A stretch of 64,000 bases of DNA from a virus: IMG/VR virus record IMGVR_UViG_3300022602_000029, positions 124,001 through 188,000 of that record, one strand, 5' to 3'. The notes beneath the pieces were generated by a model that saw only the letters and a program-made list of their open reading frames with translations, did no database searches and had not been told where the DNA came from. This document shows positions 8,397 to 17,555 of this stretch, one piece after another. The stretch's first letter is position 1. Each line of letters starts with the position of its first letter. The position numbers and the translations under genes are program-made.

Positions 8397-8405
8397 GGAA
8401 GTAAA

Positions 8406-8804
8406 ATGGATTATAAAGAAGTAGAAGGAATAGATGCTAACACATACGCAGGTAAAGCCGCTCAGGCCTGTAAGGTAAAAGCGAGAGGTATATTGGGAGA
8501 TGATCTTTTAACTTTTAAACTTATTGATTTTGTATCATTTATTATGATAAACAATCGGTTTTTAAATAAAGGGATTATCATAACTGATGAAAACAAAGAA
8601 GAAGGATATATCAAGATTATAGAAACAGGAGATGAATCTCTAATATCCGATCTAGAAAAGTACCTAGATCTTAGGGATAGTATTAAGAGTATAGAAAATT
8701 CTAAGAATGAATACTCTGATATCATCAATAAACTTAAATCATTGCAGGATCATAATGATAGAGATTCAGTCAATGCTATAGTCGAAGAATATCTAAGACG
8801 ATAA
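8406..8804 (+). CDS. Unknown small protein after the Cys-rich gene
   Basis: 132 residues, no family recognised. It has an alpha/beta-looking N-terminal part (GDDLLTFKLIDFVSFIMINN) and a long predicted coiled C-terminal helix (DLRDSIKSIENSKNEYSDII). One Cys (residue 19). Starts at ATG 8406 with GGAAGT upstream, 9 bases after the S74 protein, and ends 16 bases before the next gene. It could be a chaperone of the Cys-rich protein, but nothing in the sequence proves that. Confidence 0.5.
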   Translation: MDYKEVEGIDANTYAGKAAQACKVKARGILGDDLLTFKLIDFVSFIMINNRFLNKGIIITDENKEEGYIKIIETGDESLISDLEKYLDLRDSIKSIENSKNEYSDIINKLKSLQDHNDRDSVNAIVEEYLRR

Positions 8805-8820
8805 GTTATAGGAAAAATCA

Positions 8821-9828
8821 ATGTTAATAATAGTAAATACGATCGATTCAATCAATAGAAATCTTATAGGATTACGACTATTAGAAACATTCAACGACTT
8901 TAAGATAGACAACTTGACTGTGAAGATTGAAGGAATGGCCAGCAGTTTAACTAACTATGTTCTATATAACGAACAAGGATCAATAGTATATCCTACAGAA
9001 CCAGTTGATACAGATGCTTTGGAAAAACTTATATCTTTCCAAAACGATAGACTGTCAATAACTAGATCAGACCTACTAATCAAATTAGATTTTGCTTCTG
9101 TTGAGCATGATTATGGAATATTAAATAATCCTATCATGGAAAATCTAGATCAACCGTTAAACACTTACGAAGCTCAGTTAGATGCTTATCGTAATGATAG
9201 CAATAGTTGCAGAGTGATCGTTGGTATTTTTGGAAAATGGTTCATAGACAAGATGAGACAAGATATAGGAGCCGATAAGGTCAAGGTCCTAAATATTGTC
9301 AGGAATCCATCTGTTTGTTTTGTCTTAAATCAGACTCAAAATAAACAAAACGATCTATTTAAAGAATATAAACATTTAAGAAAATCAATATTAAATGCCG
9401 TAAGTTTATCTAGATTTGATGATATCACCACAGTCAAGTTTGAAGATATGTTATCATCAGGATCGATAATCTTTGATGGTGTTACTATCACATTACCTGA
9501 ATCGTATCAAAACCATAATAATCTGTTGACAGCATACGAATATCATAATCTGATATCTAAAGCTACTGATCAAAATCTAGATCAGTTTAACCAAGAGTAT
9601 TCAAACTACGAATTAGATCATTTTGTAGATATTACCGCAGAAGAAAAAACACAACAGACTCCGCCTCCAATCGGACTTTACGGATTTGTAAAAATTAAAG
9701 ATCATATCACTTTTACAAATCAAAAACTTGGATTAAATATTGCCGAGGAGACATTGACTCCTTTAAGCATGAACATTTTTACATCTCTCGGATATAATCC
9801 GTTATCACTTTCTCAAATATCTAGTTGA
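8821..9828 (+). CDS. Unknown protein, weak sulfotransferase-like motifs
   Basis: 335 residues. I cannot assign it. A central NIVRNPSVCF (~160) followed later by TTVKFEDMLSSG (~200) is reminiscent of the 3'-phosphate-binding RNP and the downstream K-x-E-D-L strand of sulfotransferases, but the N-terminal PAPS loop is not visible, so this is only a hint. The C-terminal quarter (YGFVKIKDHITF) is beta-rich. Starts at ATG 8821, just after a GGAAAAATCA leader, and its stop overlaps a TTG that could start the next gene. Confidence 0.4.
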   Translation: MLIIVNTIDSINRNLIGLRLLETFNDFKIDNLTVKIEGMASSLTNYVLYNEQGSIVYPTEPVDTDALEKLISFQNDRLSITRSDLLIKLDFASVEHDYGILNNPIMENLDQPLNTYEAQLDAYRNDSNSCRVIVGIFGKWFIDKMRQDIGADKVKVLNIVRNPSVCFVLNQTQNKQNDLFKEYKHLRKSILNAVSLSRFDDITTVKFEDMLSSGSIIFDGVTITLPESYQNHNNLLTAYEYHNLISKATDQNLDQFNQEYSNYELDHFVDITAEEKTQQTPPPIGLYGFVKIKDHITFTNQKLGLNIAEETLTPLSMNIFTSLGYNPLSLSQISS

Positions 9829-9854
9829 GATTTAAAAATATCGAGCAGTACAAA

Positions 9855-10769
9855 ATGTCTAAGATATTTAATCTCAAGCAATATGATCTAGTCTTCACTA
9901 CTTCGTTTTATATCAAACACGGAGTGTCTGGACACATGTATGAGTTGATTGATTATTATTATATTTGTAAAAAGTCTGGAATCAACTGTGCTATCCTTTT
10001 AGCAGACGGCGTTGACAAACAAACATTTTTCAATGCGATCAAATACAAATACAACTTTGACATAGATATCCTAAAGGATACACACCAATGTCATAACCCT
10101 AGAATTATTAGAACTAAGAATATCTGCATCGTAGATGGTTCCTGGAGAGTTAATGACTGTACAATATATGCAGACAACGCATTCTTATTAAGATGCTCAG
10201 AAGACGACTATACTTGGTTTGATACCAGTAAGTCAATTAAGCAAACACATCTTATGCAGGACTTTAAACTGTATCCAGAACGATACCGAGACTTAAACAT
10301 TAAGGTTGTTGATTATGTTAAGAAAATACTTTGGAGCAAATATGTACAGCCCAAACCGACTAATAACGATACCGGTTTGTTTTATCTAACAACTAACTGT
10401 AGAGCAATCCCTGCAGAAGAAGTTAAAGCTATTATGGATAAGGGTATATGTACAAATTATATTATAGTCACTGACCGTCCTAATCTTTACCAACCTCTGT
10501 TGGCTGATAATGTATCTATAGCACAGGCTCCATTACAGAATATATTTGAACATTTTGACACCTACATATATACTAAGACAGAATTACAGTCTGATTGCAG
10601 TCCTAGGTTTATTGTTGAGTGTGCTATGTTTGGTAAAAACGTTGTTTACGAAATTGATTATCTATGCGCAGGTGTAGAACGTAGAAAACAGGACATAGAT
10701 GCAGACTTATCAAGTTTAGAATTAACTACAGATGATTACTTTGTAGAATACGTAAAACAGTTTATATGA
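9855..10769 (+). CDS. Putative GT-B-like glycosyltransferase
   Basis: About 304 residues from ATG 9855; the in-frame TTG at 9825, overlapping the upstream stop, is an alternative start. The N-terminus (YDLVFTTSFYIKHGVSGH) and the C-terminal segment (DTYIYTKTELQSDCSPRFIV then ECAMFGKNVVYE) fit the two Rossmann-like halves of GT-B transferases, with SPRFIVECAMFGK near where the donor sugar binds. It lies between an unknown protein and a radical-SAM gene, which it overlaps by 4 bases. Donor and acceptor unknown; a glycan on a virion or host protein is possible. Confidence 0.5.
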   Translation: MSKIFNLKQYDLVFTTSFYIKHGVSGHMYELIDYYYICKKSGINCAILLADGVDKQTFFNAIKYKYNFDIDILKDTHQCHNPRIIRTKNICIVDGSWRVNDCTIYADNAFLLRCSEDDYTWFDTSKSIKQTHLMQDFKLYPERYRDLNIKVVDYVKKILWSKYVQPKPTNNDTGLFYLTTNCRAIPAEEVKAIMDKGICTNYIIVTDRPNLYQPLLADNVSIAQAPLQNIFEHFDTYIYTKTELQSDCSPRFIVECAMFGKNVVYEIDYLCAGVERRKQDIDADLSSLELTTDDYFVEYVKQFI

Positions 10770-11818
10770 TACCTATTAGAACAGAGTCCAATCATCTCGC
10801 TGAATTAAGTTCCGCAGGGCTAGAGCTTGATCTTATAACACAACCCTGTGTTCGTGCTAGATTAGATACAGGTACATTTTGTAATTACGACTGTGAGTTT
10901 TGTTACTACAGAGATAAACTAGATGTTAAGACAGAGTTTGATATTGTAAAAGAACGTGCAGACTATTTGCTTGCCTACGGTATCAAACAAGTAGACCTAA
11001 GTGGAGGAGAAAGCTCTGTAAGCCCTGATTGGTTTAAGATACTAGACTATTGTAATGAACGCTTTGAACACGTTAGTTGCCTAAGTCACGGAGGTAGATT
11101 TGCCAATATTGAATTCCTACAGGAGTCAATGGAGCATGGACTAAAAGAAATCTTGTTTAGCCTACACGGAGCAACAGCAGAAACACATGATGCTATTACC
11201 AATCGTAAAGGATCCTTCAAACGTATCCTTCAAGCAATCAAGAATGCACAAGAGCTAGGATGTGTAGTACGAATTAACTGTACTGTCTATCACAAGAACT
11301 ATCATCAACTGGTAAACATCTATGCTGACCTAATTAATGGAATCAAACCTTTAGAAGTTAATTTTATTACATTAAACTATTGGGATGATGTTTACATTGA
11401 TAATGTTACCTACAAAGATATGACTGACAACATTAAAAGTTGTATTGATATCTTAGACAAGGGTATGATCATCAATGTCCGTTATGTGCCTTATTGTTAC
11501 ATGAAAGGCTATGAGAAATATGTGTGTGATCAATATCAACACATATACGATATCTATGATTGGAATAAGGAAATGTATTCTAATGTGATTGATGTTAGTA
11601 AAACCTATACACAGGAACAAAAGATACAGTTTGCCTATGATGCTTGTAAGAAGTTTCGTGCTAGGTTTTATCGTAAACAAGTTGATTGCCTGAAGTGCAA
11701 ACACTTCTATATTTGTGATGGTATTGAAAGAGAAATAGCTGACAAGAATCCTGTGTTTCCAGAAGCAGGAGATAAGATCAAACAGGTTAATTTTTATAGA
11801 GCAGTACATTTCAAATGA
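10766..11818 (+). CDS. Radical SAM protein 4
   Basis: 350 residues. The cluster motif is CNYDCEFC (Cys39, 43, 46); GGES (80-83) takes the GGEP place. ILFSLHGATAETHD is a typical barrel strand and helix seen in MoaA-like and B12-independent radical-SAM enzymes. The C-terminus carries CKKF, then CLKCKHFYICDG, an incomplete SPASM-like set. Starts ATGA-style inside the previous gene and overlaps the GT2 gene by 4 bases. A radical-SAM gene flanked by two transferases suggests sugar chemistry for this copy, but no substrate is identifiable. Confidence 0.88.
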   Translation: MIPIRTESNHLAELSSAGLELDLITQPCVRARLDTGTFCNYDCEFCYYRDKLDVKTEFDIVKERADYLLAYGIKQVDLSGGESSVSPDWFKILDYCNERFEHVSCLSHGGRFANIEFLQESMEHGLKEILFSLHGATAETHDAITNRKGSFKRILQAIKNAQELGCVVRINCTVYHKNYHQLVNIYADLINGIKPLEVNFITLNYWDDVYIDNVTYKDMTDNIKSCIDILDKGMIINVRYVPYCYMKGYEKYVCDQYQHIYDIYDWNKEMYSNVIDVSKTYTQEQKIQFAYDACKKFRARFYRKQVDCLKCKHFYICDGIEREIADKNPVFPEAGDKIKQVNFYRAVHFK

Positions 11819-12426
11819 AACTGTCTATATTAATTCTTACACACAATCGTCCTAAATTATTCAAACGTTGTTTGGAAAGTGTTCTCACACAGATAACTCC
11901 AGAAGTTGAAGTGTTGGTTAATAATGACAGTTGCGATATTGAAGAGATTGTTCATTCGCAGGTACAATATTTTTATAACAAGTTTGATAGCCTATGTGAG
12001 ATATATCAATTCCTACTATCAAAGGCGCAGGGAACCTATGTGTACTATTTAGAAGATGATGATTATCTTGTTACTGATTTTCTAGAACAAACATTAGATG
12101 CAGATTTGATTGTTGGTAATTACTGTCCTAAATATGCAACAGAAGACATGCTGACTTTTATGACTATGTATAACAACAACAGAGTAACATCGGCTGAGTT
12201 TTTATCTAATCTTAATACAGAACATCTGCAACTATCGCAACACATATACAAGCGTGAACATATAGTAGATTTTAATTTTCCAAATGACAGTAACGTACAC
12301 AACGATATTAAACTAACAATACACGCGGCTAACAAAGCAAGGGCTATTAGAACAGTAAACAAAGTGTTTTACTTTCAAACAATAGATGGTGGAGATAATA
12401 TCTCTTTTCCTAAACATGAACTATAG
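11815..12426 (+). CDS. Family 2 glycosyltransferase
   Basis: 203 residues. SILILTHNRPKLFKRCLESV at the N-terminus is the GT2 nucleotide-binding start, and YLEDDDYL (EDDD 80-83) carries the DxD-type metal/nucleotide-sugar site. It is shorter than many GT2 enzymes (220-300), missing part of the acceptor region. Overlaps the genes on both sides, so it is coupled to radical-SAM genes 4 and 5. A role in decorating a virion protein or host polysaccharide is inferred. Confidence 0.8.
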   Translation: MKLSILILTHNRPKLFKRCLESVLTQITPEVEVLVNNDSCDIEEIVHSQVQYFYNKFDSLCEIYQFLLSKAQGTYVYYLEDDDYLVTDFLEQTLDADLIVGNYCPKYATEDMLTFMTMYNNNRVTSAEFLSNLNTEHLQLSQHIYKREHIVDFNFPNDSNVHNDIKLTIHAANKARAIRTVNKVFYFQTIDGGDNISFPKHEL

Positions 12427-13318
12427 CAAGCAACATCACATCGACCAAGACCCTGATCATATCAACGTGCATTGGGATGTTCTTACGATCTGTCAGTTAA
12501 AGTGTAGCTATTGTTATGCTCGTAATGAGTATGGAAAGAAGTGGGGTAAGCTGGGCAGTCGTGAAATCGCCGACGGAGTATTAGAAGCACTGAACAGAAG
12601 TAGCTTACCATTTAACCTAGGATTGTTGGGCGGAGAGCCTACACTAAGCCCGCACTATTATTACATCTTAAATCGTATTAGTGAGATGGAAAAGTTTAAT
12701 AAAGTTTATGTTGTAACTAATGGAGAAAAGGACTTTGCTACGCACCCAGACTATGAAAAGATTGCTTTCTTGTTTAGTTATCATCCTGCTGATTGTACAA
12801 ATAGGGATCGGTTTGTTTCTAATGTAAAACTAATGAAGGATCGTGGCTATAAAGTTAAAGTTAACGTAATGTTACATCACGGCAAGCAGTATTGGCCATT
12901 GATCAAAGAAATGTTTGAAATATGCGATGCTATAGGTGTCAAAGCACATCCACACTTTATATATGGTAAAAGTGTACACCAACTGTTTAACTATCGTAAA
13001 GCCTTTTGGGATTACTTTAGTTTCTTAAAAGAAAGAGACAGAGAACTAGTCTATGGCGATGAACTTAAGAACGATTACGAAATCTTTAGCGAACGTCTAA
13101 CAAACTTCGAAGGCTGGAGTTGTTACAACAACAACTATGAGCTAGATGTCTACGGTCAAGTGATTAAGTTCTGCTTAGACAATGAGCGTAAGAGCCTTCT
13201 TGAGAATCCAGACTTCTTTAAAAACATAACCAAGACCGTACCTATGACATGCCCTCACAAGGCCTGCAACTGTGATGGCTTACTCAAACAACTTAAGGTG
13301 AATCCAAATGCAAGTTGA
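12416..13318 (+). CDS. Radical SAM protein 5
   Basis: 300 residues from ATG 12416 (MNYSKQHHID); an upstream ATG at 12386 would extend further into the GT2 gene and is less likely. CQLKCSYC (Cys26, 30, 33) and LLGGEPTL (GGEP 72-75) define the family. The C-terminus has SCYNNNYELDVYG with a Cys, KFCLDNE and a final CPHKACNCDG, a compact auxiliary-cluster candidate. FLFSYHPAD fits a barrel strand. Overlaps radical-SAM 6 by 11 bases. Substrate unknown. Confidence 0.9.
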   Translation: MNYSKQHHIDQDPDHINVHWDVLTICQLKCSYCYARNEYGKKWGKLGSREIADGVLEALNRSSLPFNLGLLGGEPTLSPHYYYILNRISEMEKFNKVYVVTNGEKDFATHPDYEKIAFLFSYHPADCTNRDRFVSNVKLMKDRGYKVKVNVMLHHGKQYWPLIKEMFEICDAIGVKAHPHFIYGKSVHQLFNYRKAFWDYFSFLKERDRELVYGDELKNDYEIFSERLTNFEGWSCYNNNYELDVYGQVIKFCLDNERKSLLENPDFFKNITKTVPMTCPHKACNCDGLLKQLKVNPNAS

Positions 13319-14054
13319 ATGGGAAGTCACAATGAAGTGTAACTACAACTGTTACTATTGCTCTAACCTAGACAAGAGCATACACCATATCACTGATCAC
13401 GAAGTCCTGCGCAACTTTATCAAAATTTTGGGAGAAACTTATCCAGGTGTGGAGATATTCCTGTTTGGAGGAGAGCCATTTGTGCATCCTGAAATAGGTT
13501 TCATCATTAAATGCTTTAACGAATTTAATATTCCATTTGTAATACAAACTAATCTAAGCAAATACAGTATTGAAGTTATGAAAACTATCGATTCTCCTTA
13601 TATACTACAGGCTAGCATACATCCTACAGAAATATCACACCAAGACCTCGAAGACATCCTTAAAGAAAATATCGTATGTAGAGTTGTTGATGTAATGTTC
13701 AGTGGCAAGGAAGCCTTGTGGTACTATTTTAAAGTAAAAGAAAGCACAACTGGTAAAGTATATCTTACTCCAGTTACAGATTTTGGAGATGGCCGCAGTG
13801 ATACCGCTTTACAGGAATACTTGAGTTTAAAAAATGATCCTAACTATAATAAGATAATAAAATTTGAGGAAATAGAAAGGCTAGGCAAGCCTAGATCAGA
13901 ACTGTGGGCTACAATATCCTTTAGTCCTAAAGGAAAGCCCTGTCTATACAAAGACAAATACTTTCTGTACAGTCCACAACTAGAGATGTACAACTGTTGC
14001 TATAGAATTAAAACGGACGGCATCTGCCCAAAAAGCAAATGCTTCTTAATGTAA
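13308..14054 (+). CDS. Radical SAM protein 6
   Basis: 248 residues, the shortest of the set. CNYNCYYC (Cys11, 15, 18) and FGGEPF (GGEP 54-57). ILQASIHPTEI fits a barrel strand. The C-terminal cysteines (CLYKDKYF, YNCCYR, CPKSKCF) are enough for one auxiliary cluster. VWYYFKVK and TTGKVYLTPVTDF are unusual inserts. It stops in TAA overlapping the ATG of the next gene by one base. Sits directly after radical-SAM 5, so the pair may act in sequence or as a heteromer. Confidence 0.88.
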   Translation: MQVEWEVTMKCNYNCYYCSNLDKSIHHITDHEVLRNFIKILGETYPGVEIFLFGGEPFVHPEIGFIIKCFNEFNIPFVIQTNLSKYSIEVMKTIDSPYILQASIHPTEISHQDLEDILKENIVCRVVDVMFSGKEALWYYFKVKESTTGKVYLTPVTDFGDGRSDTALQEYLSLKNDPNYNKIIKFEEIERLGKPRSELWATISFSPKGKPCLYKDKYFLYSPQLEMYNCCYRIKTDGICPKSKCFLM

Positions 14055-14494
14055 TGTTTAAGAATATATTTGACGGATACTCGGAAGCAATATCAAATGG
14101 CGCAGAAACTACGCTAGCATTCATATTGGATAACAAAAGAGCTATTGTTAATGAAGTAGGGTTTTTTGGATTTAAACAGTTTACCTTAAACTATCGTATA
14201 TATTTTGATAACAAACGCAAAGACAGAATAATAAAAGACCTACACAAATATGTGTTAAGTAAAGAAGAGGAACATAAGAGCGACCTAGCAATAGGACATA
14301 ATGCTATTACCAAACTACACTTGCCAAGAGAGTTAGAAATACAGATTGTTGAATTTATGTTTGATCGTATGAAAGACACATATCTGGTAAAGTATAAACA
14401 TCTTGAAAATTTACCTAACTCATTTGTTGTTAAAAAGCATTTAGTAATAGATTATGTCTACACAAAGATTCTAAGAAAGAAGGAGATAAGATGA
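14054..14494 (+). CDS. Unknown basic protein
   Basis: About 146 residues from ATG 14054 (MFKNIFDGYS), one base overlapping the previous stop; a start at 14039 inside the radical-SAM gene is less likely. No family recognised. Basic, helical (RIIKDLHKYVLSKEEEHKSD, then LPRELEIQIVEFMFDRMKD). Its end overlaps the U32-like gene by 4 bases. Could be a partner of the neighbouring enzymes; no evidence. Confidence 0.5.
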   Translation: MFKNIFDGYSEAISNGAETTLAFILDNKRAIVNEVGFFGFKQFTLNYRIYFDNKRKDRIIKDLHKYVLSKEEEHKSDLAIGHNAITKLHLPRELEIQIVEFMFDRMKDTYLVKYKHLENLPNSFVVKKHLVIDYVYTKILRKKEIR

Positions 14495-15303
14495 GATACT
14501 TAATTGCCGGAGCATTTAGCAAGTCAATTCCTATAATCAAGTTCCTTGGACAGCGTATTGTAGACAGCACACAGTTAGTTGTCTATGACGGAATCAATAA
14601 ATGTCGTTGGAATGGAGGACGCATTAATAGAGATGTTTATTACAAAGACTCTCTTATCGACTATTATTACAGTAAAGGTATTAGTATCGCATTAACATTT
14701 AGTAATCATAAGATTAACATTGATGATCCTTTAGGTAATGAGTTATTGAAAAAGTTTCATAGGAAAGGCAATGCGCTTATTATCATCAATGATGATCTGC
14801 GTAGACATGTGCGTGAGAACTTTCCTAAGTACGATTTAATCTACAGCATTACAGGTATGGGCTTACTCAATATTCCATTGCAGGATGAAGATATTGCTTT
14901 TTATAAACAACTTGAACAAGATTATGACTGGATAGTTCCTCGATTTGAGCATATATTTGATCCTCGATCCTCTGAGCTTGACAAAACCAAATGGGAAGTT
15001 ATGTTAAACGATACATGTGTTTATGGGTGTAAACATTGGGACGAACATTTTAAGGCTATCGCAGATGAAAACACTGCTGGCCGTCCTTACAGCAAAGAAG
15101 TAGAAGAGTGTTGGTTACCAAAGTTTGATTTTAACAAAGACAGCAAATATGAATGCATGGATATCAAACCAGAGGCCATGCGCAAGTTACTAGAATCTGG
15201 AGTCAAAAGTTTCAAGATTACAGGTAGGGAAATGACTGATGAGGAATACTATGGTGAGTTGACTAGATTTGTAGATCGAAGCTTGACGGCACTAAAGGAA
15301 TAA
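14491..15303 (+). CDS. U32-like protein, paralogue A
   Basis: 270 residues, clearly related to the 17552 gene product along its length: WNGGRINR (~43-50), IYSITGMG (~120), DWIVPRFEHI (~150), NDTCVYGCKHWDEHF (~175), and C-terminal SGVKSFKITGREM (~235-248). The last motif, a Gly-Val-x-x-h-Lys-Ile-x-Gly-Arg, resembles the GVDSLKIEGR of peptidase family U32 (now known to include Fe-S-dependent hydroxylases such as UbiU/UbiV and RlhA). The conserved Cys pair with EHF could bind metal. It is shorter than cellular U32 enzymes. Function unknown; a hydroxylation or Fe-S role is speculation. Confidence 0.5.
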   Translation: MRYLIAGAFSKSIPIIKFLGQRIVDSTQLVVYDGINKCRWNGGRINRDVYYKDSLIDYYYSKGISIALTFSNHKINIDDPLGNELLKKFHRKGNALIIINDDLRRHVRENFPKYDLIYSITGMGLLNIPLQDEDIAFYKQLEQDYDWIVPRFEHIFDPRSSELDKTKWEVMLNDTCVYGCKHWDEHFKAIADENTAGRPYSKEVEECWLPKFDFNKDSKYECMDIKPEAMRKLLESGVKSFKITGREMTDEEYYGELTRFVDRSLTALKE

Positions 15304-15316
15304 GATATAATAACAT

Positions 15317-16390
15317 ATGGCAGACTGGAAAAAACTAAAGATAGTTAGAGATAAAGAGGACATGCAGGTCGGGCAGATTAGACCGATGCGTTCTTATAAC
15401 GTGCTCAGCGAAATAGAACAGGGCGGTATTGACTATGACTATATGGTTACTTTCCGTATCACAGAAGCTTGCGATCTAAAGTGTAACTACTGCCATTGGC
15501 ATAGCGGAGCACATTACAAATATGAAGACATCATAACCACTATTGATAGATTATTTGATTTTTTTATCAAACAAGATTTTAAATCTGTACTATTTTATTA
15601 TCATGGCGGAGAACCTACTCGACATCCTAGATGCCTAGATATCCTAAAATATATACACCAAAAAGGTATAGACAAAGGAATAGATGCCTATAACGAGATG
15701 CAGACCAATCTTACCATTAAAGAAGATAAACTTCGTGCTATGCTCCCTTATTGCGATCAGTTTAATGCCAGTTTTCATTATTTAGAATTAAAAAGATTAA
15801 ACAAACTTAAAGACTTTGACCACAACTGGGAAGTTATTAAGCAGTTAGAAATACCTATCCATAATATGGATATAATGATGGAGAATGTTGAACGAGGGGA
15901 TAGATGGTATCAAGGTAAGACTGTAGAGGTCATACCTGAAGAGTTTTATAATAAAGTAGTCGATTATCTTAAGTATGACAAGATCCAAAACTGCGAGATG
16001 ATCTATGGATTTTGCCATTATGTTTATCCGGAAGATGTAGCCGAAAAGCATATGGCATTTTATAAACAGCATAACAAAACAGAACAACGATACGAGATAG
16101 ATGATATTATATATACCACCAACGACCTATTCAAACTAGGTATAGATGCACGCGGATGGAAATGTGCGGCAGGTCAGGAATCTATCACTATCAATGGAGA
16201 TGGTAATGTTTTCCATTGCGGAATACATATGACAAATTTTATACGTGATAGCCAGCCCGAGACTCCTTATACCAATCTAGTTAATGACAAACTCGCGATC
16301 ACCAAACTATCAGTGCTGTATAAAACAGGTACTATCTGTCGCTGGGATTATTGTGGCGGAGATTTCTATCTCAGTAGGGGCCCAAAATGA
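15317..16390 (+). CDS. Radical SAM protein 7, SPASM-like
   Basis: 357 residues. The core motif CDLKCNYC (Cys52, 56, 59) starts after a longer N-terminal extension than the others, and YYHGGEPT gives GGEP at 97-100. The C-terminal region carries GWKCAAGQESITINGDGN, VFHCGIHM and CRWDYCGGDF, the Gly-rich and Cys pattern of SPASM/twitch domains. It starts 13 bases after the U32-like gene and overlaps the oxygenase-like gene by 4. Substrate unknown. Confidence 0.9.
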   Translation: MADWKKLKIVRDKEDMQVGQIRPMRSYNVLSEIEQGGIDYDYMVTFRITEACDLKCNYCHWHSGAHYKYEDIITTIDRLFDFFIKQDFKSVLFYYHGGEPTRHPRCLDILKYIHQKGIDKGIDAYNEMQTNLTIKEDKLRAMLPYCDQFNASFHYLELKRLNKLKDFDHNWEVIKQLEIPIHNMDIMMENVERGDRWYQGKTVEVIPEEFYNKVVDYLKYDKIQNCEMIYGFCHYVYPEDVAEKHMAFYKQHNKTEQRYEIDDIIYTTNDLFKLGIDARGWKCAAGQESITINGDGNVFHCGIHMTNFIRDSQPETPYTNLVNDKLAITKLSVLYKTGTICRWDYCGGDFYLSRGPK

Positions 16391-16980
16391 AAACCATATC
16401 ATTATTTCCTATAGATGTTTATACTAAGAAAATAGATGTCGACTGGAACCAATCTCAGATATTAGAAAGACTAGACAGGTATTTTCTAGATCAAAAACAT
16501 AACGGAGTAGTGGATAATGATCTACATAAGGAAGTTTTGTTCAAACCCCTAGTAGAATTTATGGATGTGGCTGTTGCTGAATATTGGAAAATATTAGACT
16601 ACGATACTGGATATCCAGTATCGATAAGTCAGCTTTGGGCGAATAGATATGACCAGGGCGATCTCTATCCTCATAATCTGGACAATGATAGTCCTGCTAT
16701 CGTAACCTGCGTATTCTATGTTAGCAAGGATTCTGCAGAACAAGGCAATCTGTTTTTCGGAGACCCTAACCATTTATTGATTAAGACACAACCGCTCAGT
16801 ACTAATCGTAGGTACCAGAGCCAACCGGAGTTCGATGGAAGGACTGGGGACCTAATCTGTTTCCCGAGCTGGCTACAGCATGGCATAAAACCTAATCACA
16901 CTGATATCCCTAGACTGTCTATAGCGGCTAACTATGAGCTTAAAGGTTTGAATACGATTAAAAAGGCTATGACCAAATGA
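16387..16980 (+). CDS. Putative 2OG-Fe(II) oxygenase, PF13759-like
   Basis: 197 residues. SQLWANRYDQGDLYPHNLDN, GNLFFGDP, then GDLICFPSWLQHGIKPNHTD and RLSIAANY closely follow the layout of the phage-rich putative 2OG-Fe(II) oxygenase family (which reads ppHiHp...FPSWLqHsV.pn). His96, His165 and Arg176 are likely metal and co-substrate residues; the usual HxH is replaced by HNLD (His96, Asp99), so the ligand set may differ. Overlaps radical-SAM 7 and the next gene by 4 bases each. Confidence 0.7.
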   Translation: MKTISLFPIDVYTKKIDVDWNQSQILERLDRYFLDQKHNGVVDNDLHKEVLFKPLVEFMDVAVAEYWKILDYDTGYPVSISQLWANRYDQGDLYPHNLDNDSPAIVTCVFYVSKDSAEQGNLFFGDPNHLLIKTQPLSTNRRYQSQPEFDGRTGDLICFPSWLQHGIKPNHTDIPRLSIAANYELKGLNTIKKAMTK

Positions 16981-17555
16981 AAGTAAAACTAACAGGATGG
17001 AATGGATTCCTTTCGACCAAACTGAGAGAAAACAATAGCATAGAATGGGTAGACGATGGTCTATGTGATATACTCTTTCTCATGGGAGGACCTACATTCA
17101 CAGAGAGCGAGTTAGGACAACATGATGCACAGGTAATGCATCAATACGTACGAGAGACGATAAAGATCATAGATAGATTTCCAGGGCATATTATTTTTGC
17201 TAGTTCAACAGGAGTAGATGATATTAGATTGGATCACAAAGGATCTACCTGTTATAATCTAGCTAAACTGTATTTAGAAAACTATCTTATTAATAACACC
17301 GATCGATATACTATCTTGAGGATAGGAACTATTATATCAAACTCTCTCGATGATATAGCTAAGATGAAATCTGACCGGATCCAACCGCAGATACAGAATG
17401 GTATATTTCCGTCTGAATGGGAAGATTACTATTTGGACATCGATCAGTTTGTAAATACAACTATAGATGTTATCCTTGGCGAGACTTATGGTATTGTAGA
17501 ATATCCCTTGATTAAACTAACGACAGCACAACTAACTAAAATGAGCAAAAAATGA
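16977..17555 (+). CDS. Extended-SDR NAD(P)-binding protein
   Basis: 192 residues. TGWNGFLSTKL at the N-terminus is the TGxxGF nucleotide-binding loop of extended short-chain dehydrogenases; IIFASSTGVDD and YNLAKLYLENY give the Ser and YxxxK catalytic elements. It is short compared with ~300-residue sugar epimerases, lacking most of the substrate domain, much like the 22192 gene product. Probably a nucleotide-sugar epimerase or reductase derivative. Overlaps both neighbours by 4 bases. Confidence 0.7.
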   Translation: MKVKLTGWNGFLSTKLRENNSIEWVDDGLCDILFLMGGPTFTESELGQHDAQVMHQYVRETIKIIDRFPGHIIFASSTGVDDIRLDHKGSTCYNLAKLYLENYLINNTDRYTILRIGTIISNSLDDIAKMKSDRIQPQIQNGIFPSEWEDYYLDIDQFVNTTIDVILGETYGIVEYPLIKLTTAQLTKMSKK

